Assembly (NCBI GenBank): GCA_013407085.1
Contig: JACCGJ010015249.1
Coordinates: 1 to 64,000, forward strand
DNA: 64,000 bases
Origin: Atriophallophorus winterbourni
Lineage: Eukaryota > Platyhelminthes > Trematoda > Plagiorchiida > Microphallidae
Direction of reading: 5' to 3'
Below, piece by piece: positions 34,711 to 45,314 of this stretch (position 1 is the stretch's first letter; every line of letters starts with the position of its first letter). The notes beneath the pieces were generated by a model. It was not told the DNA's origin and did not search any database. It saw only the letters and a program-made list of their open reading frames with translations. Made by a program: the position numbers and the translations under genes.

Positions 34711-34951
34711 CAGGGATTGTTAGCCTCAAAAAACTGGTTATTCAACCAGTAAAGTCCATGTATTGCTGCCATATATTATAGCAATTAGTGTGCTTGCGCT
34801 TTAAGCAAATCATTTTCACCTTCATTGTCTGCTCTTCGTTACCTGAAACACGAGTGATCGAACAGAACATGATTGCAGATTTGAATTTCATTCTCACTGT
34901 CCAGCGAGAGGTAATACGGAAGCTTTGAATCCAGATATGCAAACAAAAATA
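34709..34951 (+). repeat. Dispersed 242-bp repeat, copy 2
   Basis: Same orientation and ends as 24970-25211, with scattered substitutions. Confidence 0.85.
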
Positions 34952-34998
34952 TCCTGGCTTAACGCAAGATATCTGCCATGGGGTATACTACACTTACC

Positions 34999-35195
34999 GC
35001 AAATTCGCTTCGCTTTAAATCCCAAAGCGAAGTTATCGTTATTGTCTGGTCTGTAGTCTGTAGCAGACAATAACGAATGTCACTTTTTTGGAGCGAAGCG
35101 AAGTGCAAAGCGAAGTGCCCTAACTGCCCTTCGCAATGGCGAATAGTATCAAAGCGAATATCCGAAGTGCACTTCGCAATGGCGAAGCGAAGCGT
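34999..35195. repeat. GCGAAG-rich palindromic repeat
   Basis: 'attcgcttcgctttaaatcc' and 'aaagcgaagttatcg' followed by 'ttattgtctg' (to 35048) are mirrored by 'cagacaataacg' (35064-35075) and 'gagcgaagcgaagtgcaaag' (from 35091). Many more GCGAAG/CTTCGC units follow to 35195. A half copy lies at 38952-39013. Confidence 0.8.
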
Positions 35196-36030
35196 CTGTG
35201 GAGTTTATCTTGCCCCAATGTTTTGCGTCATCAGCGACAATAAGCACCGACAACTGCAATACAGTAGGCAAGTCGTTTATATACATTAAAAACAAAAGCG
35301 GTTTGAGGACTGATCCTCATGGGACACCACGGACAACTTCAATCGAATCAGAGAGTTTGTTTTTGATTCTCACATACATCTCACCAGATATCAACCATTC
35401 TTTAATCCATGCATAGATTTTACCCTGTACTCCATAGGCGAGTAGTTTCGACGAAAGTATTTTGTGATTCACACGATCGAAAGCTTTTGAGAAATCGATA
35501 TAAATTACGTCCACAAAGTTGCCGGCATCCGTAGCTCAGACCAAGATTCTTTTGTTTATAGAAATGGCGATTAAATTCTAATTCTCAAAGTTATTCCGTA
35601 AGGCATCAGCTATTATGGACTCCATTACTTTTGATAGCACTGGTAATAACGCTATCGGGCAATAGATTAATGGATCTTTTCTTCTGCAACTTTTGTAGAT
35701 GGGACTAATCTGTGCAGCTTTCCAAGTTTCTGGTACGAAGCTCTGCTCGAACATCATCGTGAATCCGTCAGATGCCGGTATTGTCAACTCGGAAGATATA
35801 TTTTACAAAATGTTTCCGTGTATATTGTCTATATCGAGTGAGCCTGTTCTCTTCATCGTCATTGATTTTGTTTGAACAACGTAGGGGGGAAACATCCCCC
35901 AAGGAAGAATTAGCAGGCTGCAGCTGTCAGAGTTTAAGGGCTGTCTATGGGTCGACAGTTGTGAGATAACTGATGCGAATTGTTGTCGAAAAACGTTAGC
36001 GCAATCTTTAAATGACGTCACTATTCCAGT
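35196..36030 (-). pseudogene. Second CR1/Jockey-type RT family fragment
   Basis: The minus strand encodes QSFVPETWKAAQISPIYKS, ALLPVLSKVMESIIADALRN, YIDFSKAFDRVNHKILSSKL and VVRGVP, then QGSVLKPLLF-like sequence. It differs from the main CR1 family in the window (WIKEWLISGEMYVRIKNK instead of the ESYLNG type). It is broken at about 35520-35580 and ends at the GCGAAG-rich repeat. Confidence 0.8.
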
Positions 36031-36950
36031 ACCAGAGACCAGTGATGGTATTCACATTTTAACATTGTGGATGTCTTTGAAGTGTTTGGGATTTATAATG
36101 AATTTTTTGACAAGACTGATTCGGTAATCTTTTCTCTCTTTTCAAATAAGAGAGCCACACTTATTTCGCAATAAGGTGTTGTGCATCAGGATTTTGCGTG
36201 TAACATTTGCAATTTTCTTCTTGCTCGAGCATTTCTTAAAGTGTATCGATATATTGTCATCTCGGGACCCGTCATTACTCATATCGATATCTATTTAAAA
36301 TTGAATCCTTTCTGATGTGGTTTCCATTTTTCGAAACGGTTTTGCTTCATCTGCGAATGTAAGCAATAACAAATATAGTACGTTTGGTAAGTTGTTTTAA
36401 ATAATAAATGTAAAGTTGACAGCAGTATGCTAATTCACATTACAATCACAAATAACTCCGATTCCAAAGTGCATGGAACGTCTCGCAAGATAAATCGGGT
36501 CGCCTTAGTTGTTGCGTACAATAAAGCAAGTTACCGACAACTACCGGGCCCTAATCTTCAATCTTATTTTGTCCCCTCACCTTCTTCGCTTTATAGTTCG
36601 TACCATTCAGCGTCCAGTATGATAACCGGCCAATCTTAAGCTTACAATATCCTAAAACCAAACTCACTTTATAAAACCGCTCACGTCTGCATACATAGGT
36701 GACATGCTTGTACGAACGCGGCTTCAACCAGACCAGCAACCTGCTCTTCCCCTCTGTCTAGAACTATTGCATATTGAAATTTGTTGCTTCTCAGGGATAT
36801 GACATTATGATCCTTCTACGATAATTGAATTGAATGCACCAACTATTTCCGACACGTAATTTTTGCGCTGCTCTAGTGACTCTTTTTCTCCCACCTAAAA
36901 CCAAACGGTCGAAGGTACATTTATGAATTTGCATGCCGAACGCTCCTTTT
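36030..36950. other. Unassigned, possibly decayed non-LTR sequence
   Basis: No clear motif. The 36.03-36.3 kb part may continue the RT element's endonuclease/RT linker on the minus strand, but I cannot confirm it. Confidence 0.35.
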
Positions 36951-36959
36951 TAGAATAGA

Positions 36960-37545
36960 TTTCAATCAATAGCAGTATGTGTGCCATCCGACTAACTATT
37001 TCTACCCACACTACCTCTCGAACCCAAAGTAAGCACTGCTTGTTCGTAGTTGCCACTTATGTTCTGAATAATTGTACCACTGATGAAACCAACGATATAT
37101 TCTACGACGAAATTTGTAAACACTTACGACGTGCAATGTGTTCAAATATCATTATTCTTGCTAGGTATATGAATGCCCAAAATGGTCGCCTAGATGTTAC
37201 TGAGTCACAAATTGGTGGTTCATTCAATTTTGATGCGCAGCGGACAGACAATATTGAACGCTTTCTTAACTTTAGCTATCTAGCTGCAAATAGTCCATTG
37301 CCTTCTATTTTGTGTTATGAACACCTGTTGGTTGAATTAACGCCTCCAAGCGAAGCTTAAATCAAGCTCGGTATACAACCAAAAAAAAATTATAAGGCTA
37401 CTGGTCCCGATGGCTCAATCCCTCTTCTGGTCAAGGAGAGTTGCAATATTCTATCAAGCACTCTTGTTTACCTTTTTCGTCAGGTATTGGACATGAAAAC
37501 GATTCCCCAGTGTTGGGGAGAATTCAACTATTTTCAGTGAATAGC
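36960..37545 (+). pseudogene. RTE-like endonuclease and RT start
   Basis: The frame 36977-37360 has ARYMNAQNGRLDVTESQIGG and FDAQRTDNIERFLNF, an RTE-type endonuclease stretch (NAQ and RTDN blocks). It continues in other frames with KATGPDGSIPLLVKES and VLDMKTIPQCWGEF, the RT palm start. It is cut at about 37545, where minus-strand CR1 sequence begins. Confidence 0.75.
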
Positions 37546-37589
37546 AAGACCTACTCCTACACAGCACACAATATCACATTGAAATAGAC

Positions 37590-38760
37590 GCTTGTTTGGA
37601 ATTTAAGTTTTCTCCTCAGCTAATTGCTGATTGAACCAGGTTCCGTAACCCCTATCAGGAGTGGTGAATATTTTTCACGGTTCTCGATTAACTCGGGTAA
37701 TTTATTTGTCAAGCATTGTTAGTTGAGTTACAAACATTTAATGTTTGATCTGAATGAAAGTGTTGGGTGATGAGTATTTAAGCAGATAAATTATGTATAT
37801 ACCAAAGATTGCGGGGCTGGTGTTAATGTGTATAATAAATCGCAGACTCCGATAGAGTCGGTCGACATCCGTTTTTTAAATCAGAATACTCCTCATCGCT
37901 AAGCCCAGTATTAATATGTTCGGCAACTCTAACGATAGCGTCAGTTTACTGGTCTTTACATATATTTTTAATCTCTCGTTGTAGTTTGCATCGATACTTG
38001 TTCAGATTGTTAAGCACGGTGTCCGCCATGGTGGTAGTCAACAGTGGCAGTTTGAGGAGTCGTGTACCATTACGTTCTTTATTTGGTGAGTTCGGGATTT
38101 TGAAAGTATCGATAACCGCTGCATTGTTTGTTTGAAAAGCATTACTAATAAATCTTCACCGTTGTATGTCATGGTTGGATTTACACTACGTATCTGAACA
38201 AATGGAAGCTTTTGGGACATTCAAGAGAATACGGGTGCGTTATTGCGATCAGTTGTTTTGTTTTGGTTCCCTTTCGAAGTTCATTTCACCTGGTCTGACC
38301 AGGAAACATTAAGCAATACACGATATGTTGTAATTGCCGTCCCATAGCAAGTATGTCGACAGAAGTATATCTTCTAAATCTTTCTCATTTTGAACTACTA
38401 ACTTGAGCAACCACGGCTTATCTCGTTGTAGCCCGTTTGTGGTTCGACTCAAGCGAATCAACGAACCGAATGAATTGCTTTTTGATTCATCCGAGTGCAG
38501 AGTTTCAATCAGTCAGCCAAGTCGTGGTGGTGTCTATTGGAGAATGACGTCTCAGTCTACTCTGGCAGATAATAGTAAGCGAAATACCTTCCGACGCAAC
38601 TTTTGGTAATGGGGTATTTGTTGAAAATGGTTTTGGTTTCAAGGCGTTTAAACACTCTCCTGTTTGCTATGTTGCAACAATTCAACATTTTCAGGAGCAT
38701 GAATTGTTGGTGGTGAAGATAAACGTATTCATTTTTAAATTAAATTATTTTGGGCTTGAT
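37590..38760 (-). pseudogene. CR1-like ORF1 and endonuclease start, decayed
   Basis: It aligns by eye along its length with 15.95-17.0 kb: 'cagctaattgctgattgaac' (37618) and 'gactccgatagagtcggtcg' (37844) recur there. It contains most of ORF1 in several frames and only the first part of the endonuclease, so it is 3'-truncated. Confidence 0.8.
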
Positions 38761-38951
38761 TATTGGCTTAAAAGAATTCCTAATTTTTGCAAGCTCCATT
38801 TCCTGTTGCGACAATTTCCTTTCTATTATATTCGGCTCTTTTTATAAAATGATTTTATAATCTTTTGATGGCAATTCACATCTGAATTCCTACAGGCATT
38901 ATAGAAACAATCAGATGGATAGTTATTATCAGCCAAATTCTCATCGAATAT

Positions 38952-39013
38952 TCGCATCGCTTCGCAACTTCGCTTCGCTTCAAATCCCAAAGCGAAGTAT
39001 TCGTTATTGTCTG
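38952..39013. repeat. Half copy of the GCGAAG repeat
   Basis: It shares 'ttcgcttcgctt', 'aaatcccaaagcgaagt' and 'cgttattgtctg' with 35002-35048. It lies about 140 bases upstream of the CCAAT boxes of the micro-exon gene. Confidence 0.8.
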
Positions 39014-39139
39014 TTTCGGTTACTCTTCTATAGATTCTCCAACGGAATATAGCTGAACATATCGTCATATGTTAACTGGAGTGTTATTCGCTTAATCGCA
39101 CACATTGTCCGAAACACATAAGTAGCTTACTATCTGTCT

Positions 39140-39240
39140 TTCTACTGATTGGCTACAATCGTGATTCTCGATAATAGTTCACCAATCAGCAAATGCTGAG
39201 CAATAACATTCTTTCATTCGTTGTGCAATGTATAAATACC
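39140..39240 (+). promoter_or_regulatory. TATA/CCAAT promoter of the micro-exon gene
   Basis: Two opposed CCAAT boxes ('gattggct' at 39147 and 'accaatcag' at 39181) precede a TATA box, 'tataaatac' at 39231. A CTT microsatellite (39244-39262) and a leader of about 50-60 bases lead to the ATG at 39302. Spacing fits a standard RNA polymerase II promoter. Confidence 0.6.
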
Positions 39241-39301
39241 CTGTTTCTTCTTCTTCTTCTTCTGGATAGACCTGAGAGAGTTAAGCTTTTTTTCGTCGAA
39301 A

Positions 39302-42300
39302 ATGAGAAGTACTACATTTCTTCTACTTTTAACCATCTCGCTTCGCGGTTGCAGTATGACAGGTTAGTTTCTATTGAATCATAATATGAGATTCAAACAT
39401 GATCATCATCGTATTTTCAAATATTTGTGGATTTTAACTTCGAATTGGATTGTGATAAAAATAAAACACTTGTTTCTGCGAAACGAATAGATTTATTATG
39501 CTTACTGGGCGAAAAACGATCAATGTTGAATAATTTCCCACATATTGAACAGGCATTATTAAATTTCAGATGAACTATAACGCTTTTTCATTTACTTGTG
39601 TAATTGTGCGCTAAAATGTCTGAATGAATTAAACATTCTAACTTTTAATGGTTCGCGGTAAAGCAATCCCGTTCAACGCTGGCATATGGAGAGCGCGATT
39701 CTAATATTTAGAGGTTTAAATATATTTTGTAACACAAAAGTTGTTTACATTTGGAAGATAATTAAACATACAGAATAAGCGCCTGGAGCGCTTGACCAGA
39801 AATCACTTTGTGATTATATATTTGAACATCGTGATTCTTTGTAAAAAGGTTATATAACAGTGGCATACAATATACCTTTGTATACCAACTATCCACAGTT
39901 TTTACCTAATCTTAATATCTCCACCGGAAGACGATAACCAGCAAGATCGGCAGGTCAGCACTGTACTTCATTCAGGATTGTTATTATTTCATTAGGTGAT
40001 GCTTTAAATAATCACCACCGTTGTGTAACATTTCACAAAACTAGTTCCTAAACGAATTTATTTTAGTAAGACGAAGTGTACATGATGATGGTAAATGTTA
40101 TAGCGAAACTAATTCACAAATTCATCTGATCTCAAAACAGCAACTTCCTTTTGCTTTTAATATAGACGGAAATGAGAACCGTCATATGCTATAGATTTAT
40201 ACGCATTGAATTATTACTCACTGTTGGCAATTTTATTCACTTATATTTTTTATTTATATATTTATCCAGAATTCAAAATCGGTAAGCGTGTTCAACATCA
40301 TTATCGTTCAAATCACACATTGTGAAGAATACTTATTTGTATCTAAATAAGTACATTCGCGTATACAAAGCATACTCACAAAAACCGAGTTAGGTTCTGA
40401 TTAATCAATGTAATTAAAATCATTTTTTAACAAGATTAGCAACAATCACTTTCAAATGTCAGTGTTGATCTGGACGCTCAGTAAAACGGTCATTTGAGAA
40501 CGCTATCAATTTCGCTGGAATAGTTCAATCTAGATTCGAAGTATATAATTATAATTCAGTAGAATGGATGTCAGGATAGAGATTATTGTGACATCTGCAA
40601 ATGAGTTTGGTCAAAGCAGATGCGTGATCTATTAAAAGTTTTATTTTTCTCTACTTGTGAATTAAACCGTTACAGAAAGAGCAAGAAATGTAGTGAAACA
40701 CTCTAATATCTAGTGACGATGGGCATCATGTTAGAAAGATTATTCATTAATAACGTGTTTTTATAATAATCAGAACTTGGCAAACAAGCACGTTTTATCT
40801 TGTATATACCAGAAAGTAATCTTTAATGCAATTAAGCGGAATACGATCGGTTAGTAGTTTTGTAAATTTTGGCAGCGCCTCCCAATGCACCGTTAGTGAC
40901 CTCAGGTCAACAAACATGAGGTAGCCGAAGTGTGCAGGATATATTGCAATTATTGATTTAATCTTTTCTCATATGTTTGCAACCATTTCCCTAATGCGGT
41001 TTAACTTTTAACAGAGTAGCTCAGAATCACTCCTTTGGATTCATTCAGAGCTAAAATGTATAACGATTTAACGCAAATGAAAATGGAAATCCATTAAAAT
41101 CTCAGGAGATAATCATCCAATGAGTGATTTGTTTTCCTTATTGACACAGTACAAATGCGGATGTTTTCGAATGGAGACGAAAAATAATTTTATTTCATTT
41201 ACACTCAGAATAACATCGGTTAACACATTTATAGTTGTATTGTATGCTAAGATTTTAAATAGAATTTTCGTATATTTAAGATTTGTGATGTTTTATTTTA
41301 GCGATGAAGCCTGTAAATAATATATTCCAATTGATTAGCTAAGATTTATTTTTGACCGCTGTTGTTATGTTCACAATCTCCTACAAAACAAATCTGAAAT
41401 CGCTTTCTTTGGTTGCACTAAGCATGTGAAGTCAGTAAAATTAGCTTCGATGAGAGTTGCAACCACGGAAGTGTGGTAAACTAATCTGTACTTTAAATAC
41501 GCTGTCATTAACCTCCCAGATGAAAACCATGCAATTTAATTTCATCGTTTCAACTGTTTCATGTGTTTAAAAATCATATCATTATGAAGAAAACTTTACC
41601 ATATACACATTATTAACATTACATATACATAAAAATCATGTCGGTATCTTCAGGAAAATATTTCTCTTTAATATTCAATTAACAAAATTTACAAAGAAAA
41701 CTTTTTTTAATGTTTTGAAGAACAAGTCGAAGGTAATTGTAATTGATTAAGGTGTTGCACCTCTTAATGTTTCGTGAGCAAAATAATTTAAAAAGAATTA
41801 TTTCCATTTTATTTATTAGCTATTATTGCGGTTTTTGTGAGTAAGTTTAAGTAAAATTTGCTTAATTCATCAAAATGGGGCATATATATGAAATGAATTA
41901 TTGTGATTAATATTGGTTGTATTGAACGTAATGTGAACATCGTTTCCATTTTTCGAGAGATGCAAAGCCGTGAGTTGCCGTAAATGTAATCTGACTAACA
42001 TTTCTAGAGTTATTTGCATGAAAATTTAGAAAATACAAAGAGAAATCAATTTAGTTTTGAGAGCAGTGGTTTGGTCATAAATTCGGAAATTAAATTTATT
42101 TATTTAACCATTGAAATGATTGTTTGATGGAAAAACTGATGGATGCGATGTAGATCTTTAGTTTATGTAGCTGAAGGATGTGTTTGTGATGTTCCCATTC
42201 AGAGGCACACCATCGCGAATGATTTTTCGAGTATATTCGAGAAACCATATTCATGTGAGAAAGGCTGATAAACAGGTATCGGCATGAGTATATTCAACCT

Positions 42301-43526
42301 GTACAACCGCGATGGTGTTTGTATTGTATTCATTCGATTCGATATTGGTTACATTATACATTAATAATATGAACTTAATAAGGCTACACGACATCAGAAC
42401 AAGAAATTCTCGGCTATTGTGAACACAACCTCTACAGCGAATGTTAACACTATCATATATATAAAAAACGTTTGTTGTCTGTTTTCAAATAATAAATCAT
42501 GAGATGCATAATTGTCCTCGTTTTTATTTTCTATATACATTTCTGATCTTCCTTGTAATCTTTGTAAACTTACTGTGAAATATAACGGCGACGCTGCCGC
42601 CGCATTAATTCACAATAGTCGAGTCTCCGTAGATTTAATTCGAAACATTAATGTCGATCGCCACATAGGAAAAGGCAAGACATTGATCAAAACCTTTCTT
42701 CGAAAGTTCACATCAACCGAACAAAACCATTATTGGTTTATTAATTGATGGTAAGTTTACAGTTAAAGATGCGCCTGACTATTTGATAAACGAAATAAAA
42801 AGATCTAAGTAAAGTGTTGCTCACATCCCCATCCCTTACACTCCACTTCCGGTTTGTGGCTGTTTGTCGTCGTCAAGTGGAGACAGTAAGATCAGGTTCA
42901 GTGAGCCTTGAAACAGTGGTAAAGTGATAAAAATAAAGTTATACTTGTATGCCACTGTTATATAGGGTTCGTACAACGAACCACGATGTTCAGACACGGA
43001 ATCACAAAGTGATTCTTGCTCAAGCACACAAGGCGCTTATGGATGACAAAAGTAAAGTAATGCTCACATATTAGGATCTTCTCGTCAATTTTCTAAACTC
43101 ATTTTCTAACTTCATTCGCATGTCTGTGTTCTAGGCCTCAAGCACACAAGGCGCTTATGGATGACAAAAGTAAAGTAATGCTCACATATTAGGATCTTCT
43201 CGTCAATTTTCTAAACTCATTTTCTAACTTCATTCGCATGTCTGTCTAGGCCTGGGTAACCTGACAGTAATTTGGCCCACGTACATTACTTAGAATGCGA
43301 AAATTTGCTTGGTTCACGCTTGTGTGATTTTATATATTTCAATTTTTCTTAGTTTTGTGAAGAAAATTATTTAATCACTACAAATTCTCGTACGCGACTA
43401 AAGTCATTTTCCTTTTTTCTGCTTCACTGATCCGCATGAAATATTTTAGAACTGTCGTTTGTGGCGTCTAACGGTAAGTTGATGTGCACGAGCGAATCTA
43501 TTTAAAAAACAAATTGTTATAATTAA

Positions 43527-43562
<36 letters not shown>

Positions 43563-44375
43563 ATTCTCCTCCGGTCTGTCGACTATCAGTTTCTTTTTAA
43601 TTTAGGTTACGTATTTGATCAAACAGTCGAGGCTGCATGTAAGCTTTGTTTGAATAAGTATTCATTGTATAAAATATTAGAATACGTAAAACGTGGAGAG
43701 CGTTATTGGTGTACAGGAATTCTTTATCAATATAATACGTTCTATAAAAATGAAAATAAATTAAAATGCGTGAAATAACACTAACCTGATCCAGAAAAAT
43801 TGCCGCGCAGTAAATACTGTACTTGGGCAGAGATGTTTTCAGTCCACGAAAGACGTGTGAATGAATTGAGAAATAAAAATAGCCAAGCAAGAAGCGCGCT
43901 TATCATCAGTTATCAAATGGCAAGGAATATTTTTAAAACTCAACCAATCATCGATTGGCTATTCATACATCAAGCCAAGTAAGGTACAACGGAGTTTCTG
44001 AAATTATTTGTCCACAAATAAAATTAAAAATAATTGGCTTCGCGTGAAAGAAAACCATCTGTGTGCAATAAGGCTCTTGTGCAGTGGGTCTGCACCATCA
44101 CAAAAACTAAATGTGATTAGTCTGTTGCATTCACGGAAGTAAAGATCACGATTCATTCATGTTTGTTATGAATGATTTAAAACAATCTTGATCGACTCAG
44201 CAATTGTTGTCCACTAAGGTTGCAACGTCGTCGTCGCATTTAATGGTAGGTTAAGTGCTACAAAGAAAATCAGAAATCTAAATTGAAAATAAAAATGGAA
44301 GGCTATCGAATTTATTGTATTTTTCTTTCAGTAAAGAACATTATGGAACAAGGTGATGGTTTACTTGATGCGTAA
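39302..44375 (+). CDS. Micro-exon gene (MEG)-like secreted peptide, gene model
   Basis: Exon 1, 39302-39362, encodes a signal peptide (MRSTTFLLLLTISLRGCSMT) and ends in phase 1 at GTTAGT. Candidate micro-exons, all phase 1 to 1 and open: 40067-40090 (24), 40270-40281 (12), 41721-41732 (12), 41820-41840 (21), 41958-41969 (12), 43450-43473 (24), 43606-43638 (33), 44219-44245 (27). The terminal exon is 44332-44375. The joined length is 270 nt, 89 residues plus stop. Pieces include RRSVHDD, LSFVASN, YVFDQTVEAA, NVVVAFN and KNIMEQGDGLLDA. This is the layout known for schistosome MEGs, which encode small secreted peptides of intra-mammalian stages. The five exons between 40270 and 41969 are the weakest, because 12-nt matches occur by chance. 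Confidence 0.55.
39780..39965 (+). mobile_element. Hammerhead-type SINE copy with tRNA-like 5' part
   Basis: The 5' part 'gcgcctggagcgcttgacca' and 'gaaatcactttgtgattata' matches the complement of 42.95-43.04 kb, which there has an anticodon-like hairpin and a B-box-like GGTTCG..CGAACC. It is followed by 'ataacagtggcatacaatat' and a decayed hammerhead core at 39924. It lies in the first intron of the MEG-like gene. Confidence 0.65.
42500..42720 (+). pseudogene. Decayed CR1-like RT scrap
   Basis: It encodes FSIYISDLPCNLCKLTVKYN and DAAAALIHNSR, a faint copy of the RT block with catalytic DD (FADD to NGDAAA). No flanking motif remains. Confidence 0.5.
42835..43035 (-). mobile_element. Hammerhead-type SINE, most complete structure
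   Basis: On the minus strand: a tRNA-like 5' part with GAATCAC-TTT-GTGATTC hairpin and a GGTTCG..CGAACC arm resembling a pol III B box, then 'aacagtggcatacaag', then CTGTCTCCAC and a decayed core. Stem I is perfect over eight pairs (CTCCACTT/AAGTGGAG) although the core is mutated. Confidence 0.7.
43019..43250. repeat. 118-bp recent tandem duplication
   Basis: 43019-43136 and 43137 onward are identical except for a 3-base loss near the end of the second copy. It has no coding content and lies between micro-exons. Confidence 0.95.
43450..43473 (+). CDS. 24-nt micro-exon, LSFVASN
   Basis: The acceptor is 'gaaatattttag' and the donor GTAAGT. Phase 1 to 1. The 3' half of the exon and its donor flank resemble those of exon 44219-44245, which suggests exon duplication. 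Confidence 0.55.
43529..43558. repeat. (TA)n microsatellite
   Basis: About 15 TA units in an intron of the MEG-like gene. Confidence 0.95.
43606..43638 (+). CDS. 33-nt micro-exon, YVFDQTVEAA
   Basis: A strong acceptor ('agtttctttttaatttag'), donor GTAAGC, phase 1 to 1, no stop. With the 24- and 27-nt neighbours it is the best supported micro-exon. Confidence 0.6.
44219..44245 (+). CDS. 27-nt micro-exon, NVVVAFN
   Basis: The acceptor is 'gttgtccactaag' and the donor GTAGGT. Phase 1 to 1. The last bases and intron start ('gcatttaatggtaggttaag') parallel 'gcgtctaacggtaagttgat' at 43464. Confidence 0.55.
44332..44375 (+). CDS. Terminal exon of the MEG-like gene
   Basis: The acceptor is 'tgtatttttctttcag'. 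It encodes V-KNIMEQGDGLLDA then TAA at 44373-44375. A 21-nt internal use (donor GTGATG) is possible. AATAAA motifs follow at about 44664 and 44680. Confidence 0.5.
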
Positions 44376-44964
44376 ATTATTAAAAAAACAAATATTGAAG
44401 CTTTTTGGTATGGGTAATGTAAATTGGTTCAGTTCATTTGAATTTATAGTTTTATTAATATACTGTATTATCGATATATACTTGTACATTTTGAAGCTAA
44501 GTGCCTTTTATCTTGTTCAAAAATAATCAGTTAATGAACAGTTATTTTGAACATTAGTCTTCCCAGAAATTAATGAGAAATTCCCGTTGAAATAGAAGTT
44601 GTTCTTTTTCGTCCGCATCATTGACAAACGTATGAAGCATCACCATTCGAGATGCTGCATATAATAAATGACATCAATCAATAAATAGAATGTTGCTGAC
44701 ATCCTACGTACGAGGTCGTCAATGGGTGTACATTACAAACGTATGGTGGTTTATGCTTCTGATTGATTCAGATTATCAAACAGTTTGATTTAATAGAAAC
44801 GTTTTCACCCAAAGCGCATCCGGCGATAGATATAATTCGGCTATGTAACTACCGCTGTTGGCTTGACTTACAATCAACAGGCAAAAGCGATATCTGCCCT
44901 TTCCCAGCTCTAGGAGACGACGCTTCACATAGGGCATCCAAAGTGTAGAATGAAGTGAAATAAA

Positions 44965-45150
44965 CAAGGAGCGCTTGTATGCCACTGTTGGATAAGGCTG
45001 GTACGACCAACCTGTTCAAAGCATGTGTCCAAACACAAGCGCATGCGGATCCTGATCTTACTGTCCCTACCTGATGAGTGCAAACAGCACGAAACCGGTC
45101 GTGGGGTGTGAATGACGGAAAAGCATGCAAATGAATATTTTGAAGTGAAA
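44965..45150 (+). mobile_element. Smα-like SINE copy carrying an intact hammerhead
   Basis: It starts near 'gcttgtatgccactgttgga' and ends after 'gcatgcaaatgaatatt'. It has the only fully conserved hammerhead core in the window. Related copies lie at 3.74, 7.3, 39.8, 42.8, 47.7, 50.5 and 55.8 kb. Confidence 0.75.
45065..45106 (+). ncRNA. Hammerhead ribozyme (type I, short stem III)
   Basis: CTGATGAG at 45071-45078; stem II GTGC/GCAC with loop AAACA (45078-45090); GAAA at 45091-45094; palindromic stem III ACC/GGT (45094-45099); then C at 45100, making a GUC cleavage triplet. Stem I pairs CCCTAC (45065-45070) with GTGGGG (45101-45106), six pairs including one G-U. All invariant core positions are present. 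The very short stem III is typical of SINE- and satellite-borne hammerheads, including schistosome Sm-alpha, which may work better as dimers. Predicted cleavage is after 45100. Confidence 0.75.
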
Positions 45151-45305
45151 TAAAGTTTGATACATTGAAGAACACAAGACATCGATAGAAGTTTGCATGC
45201 CATGCGTTTGAAATCGATCTAAACGGAGTAACAAACGCCAAATTTATCCTAGTCCTAATGGTGTGCATCTAGTTAAAGATCCGTAATTATTTTTTCAAGA
45301 TATAG

Positions 45306-45314
45306 CACACGCAG
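45306..45314 (+). other. 9-nt micro-exon candidate
   Basis: The acceptor is 'cagatatag'-like ('caagatatag') and the donor GTGAGT, phase 1 to 1. A 9-nt match is weak evidence on its own. Confidence 0.25.

Noticed and set aside
40456..40473. An 18-nt phase 1-1 segment (LIWTL) and a 15-nt one at 40166-40180 as extra micro-exons
   Set aside because: Donors (GTAAAA, GTCATA) are weak or non-consensus. Chance segments of this size are expected several times in a region this long.
42499..42546. A TATA-like box followed by an ATG and a very hydrophobic short frame, MRCIIVLVFIFYIHF, resembling another signal-peptide exon
   Set aside because: The same bases encode part of a decayed RT block in the neighbouring frame, the frame stops after 15 codons and there is no donor site.
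44849..45268. Long minus-strand frames of 139 and 92 codons
   Set aside because: They lie across the hammerhead-type SINE and have no protein signature; shadows of repeat sequence.
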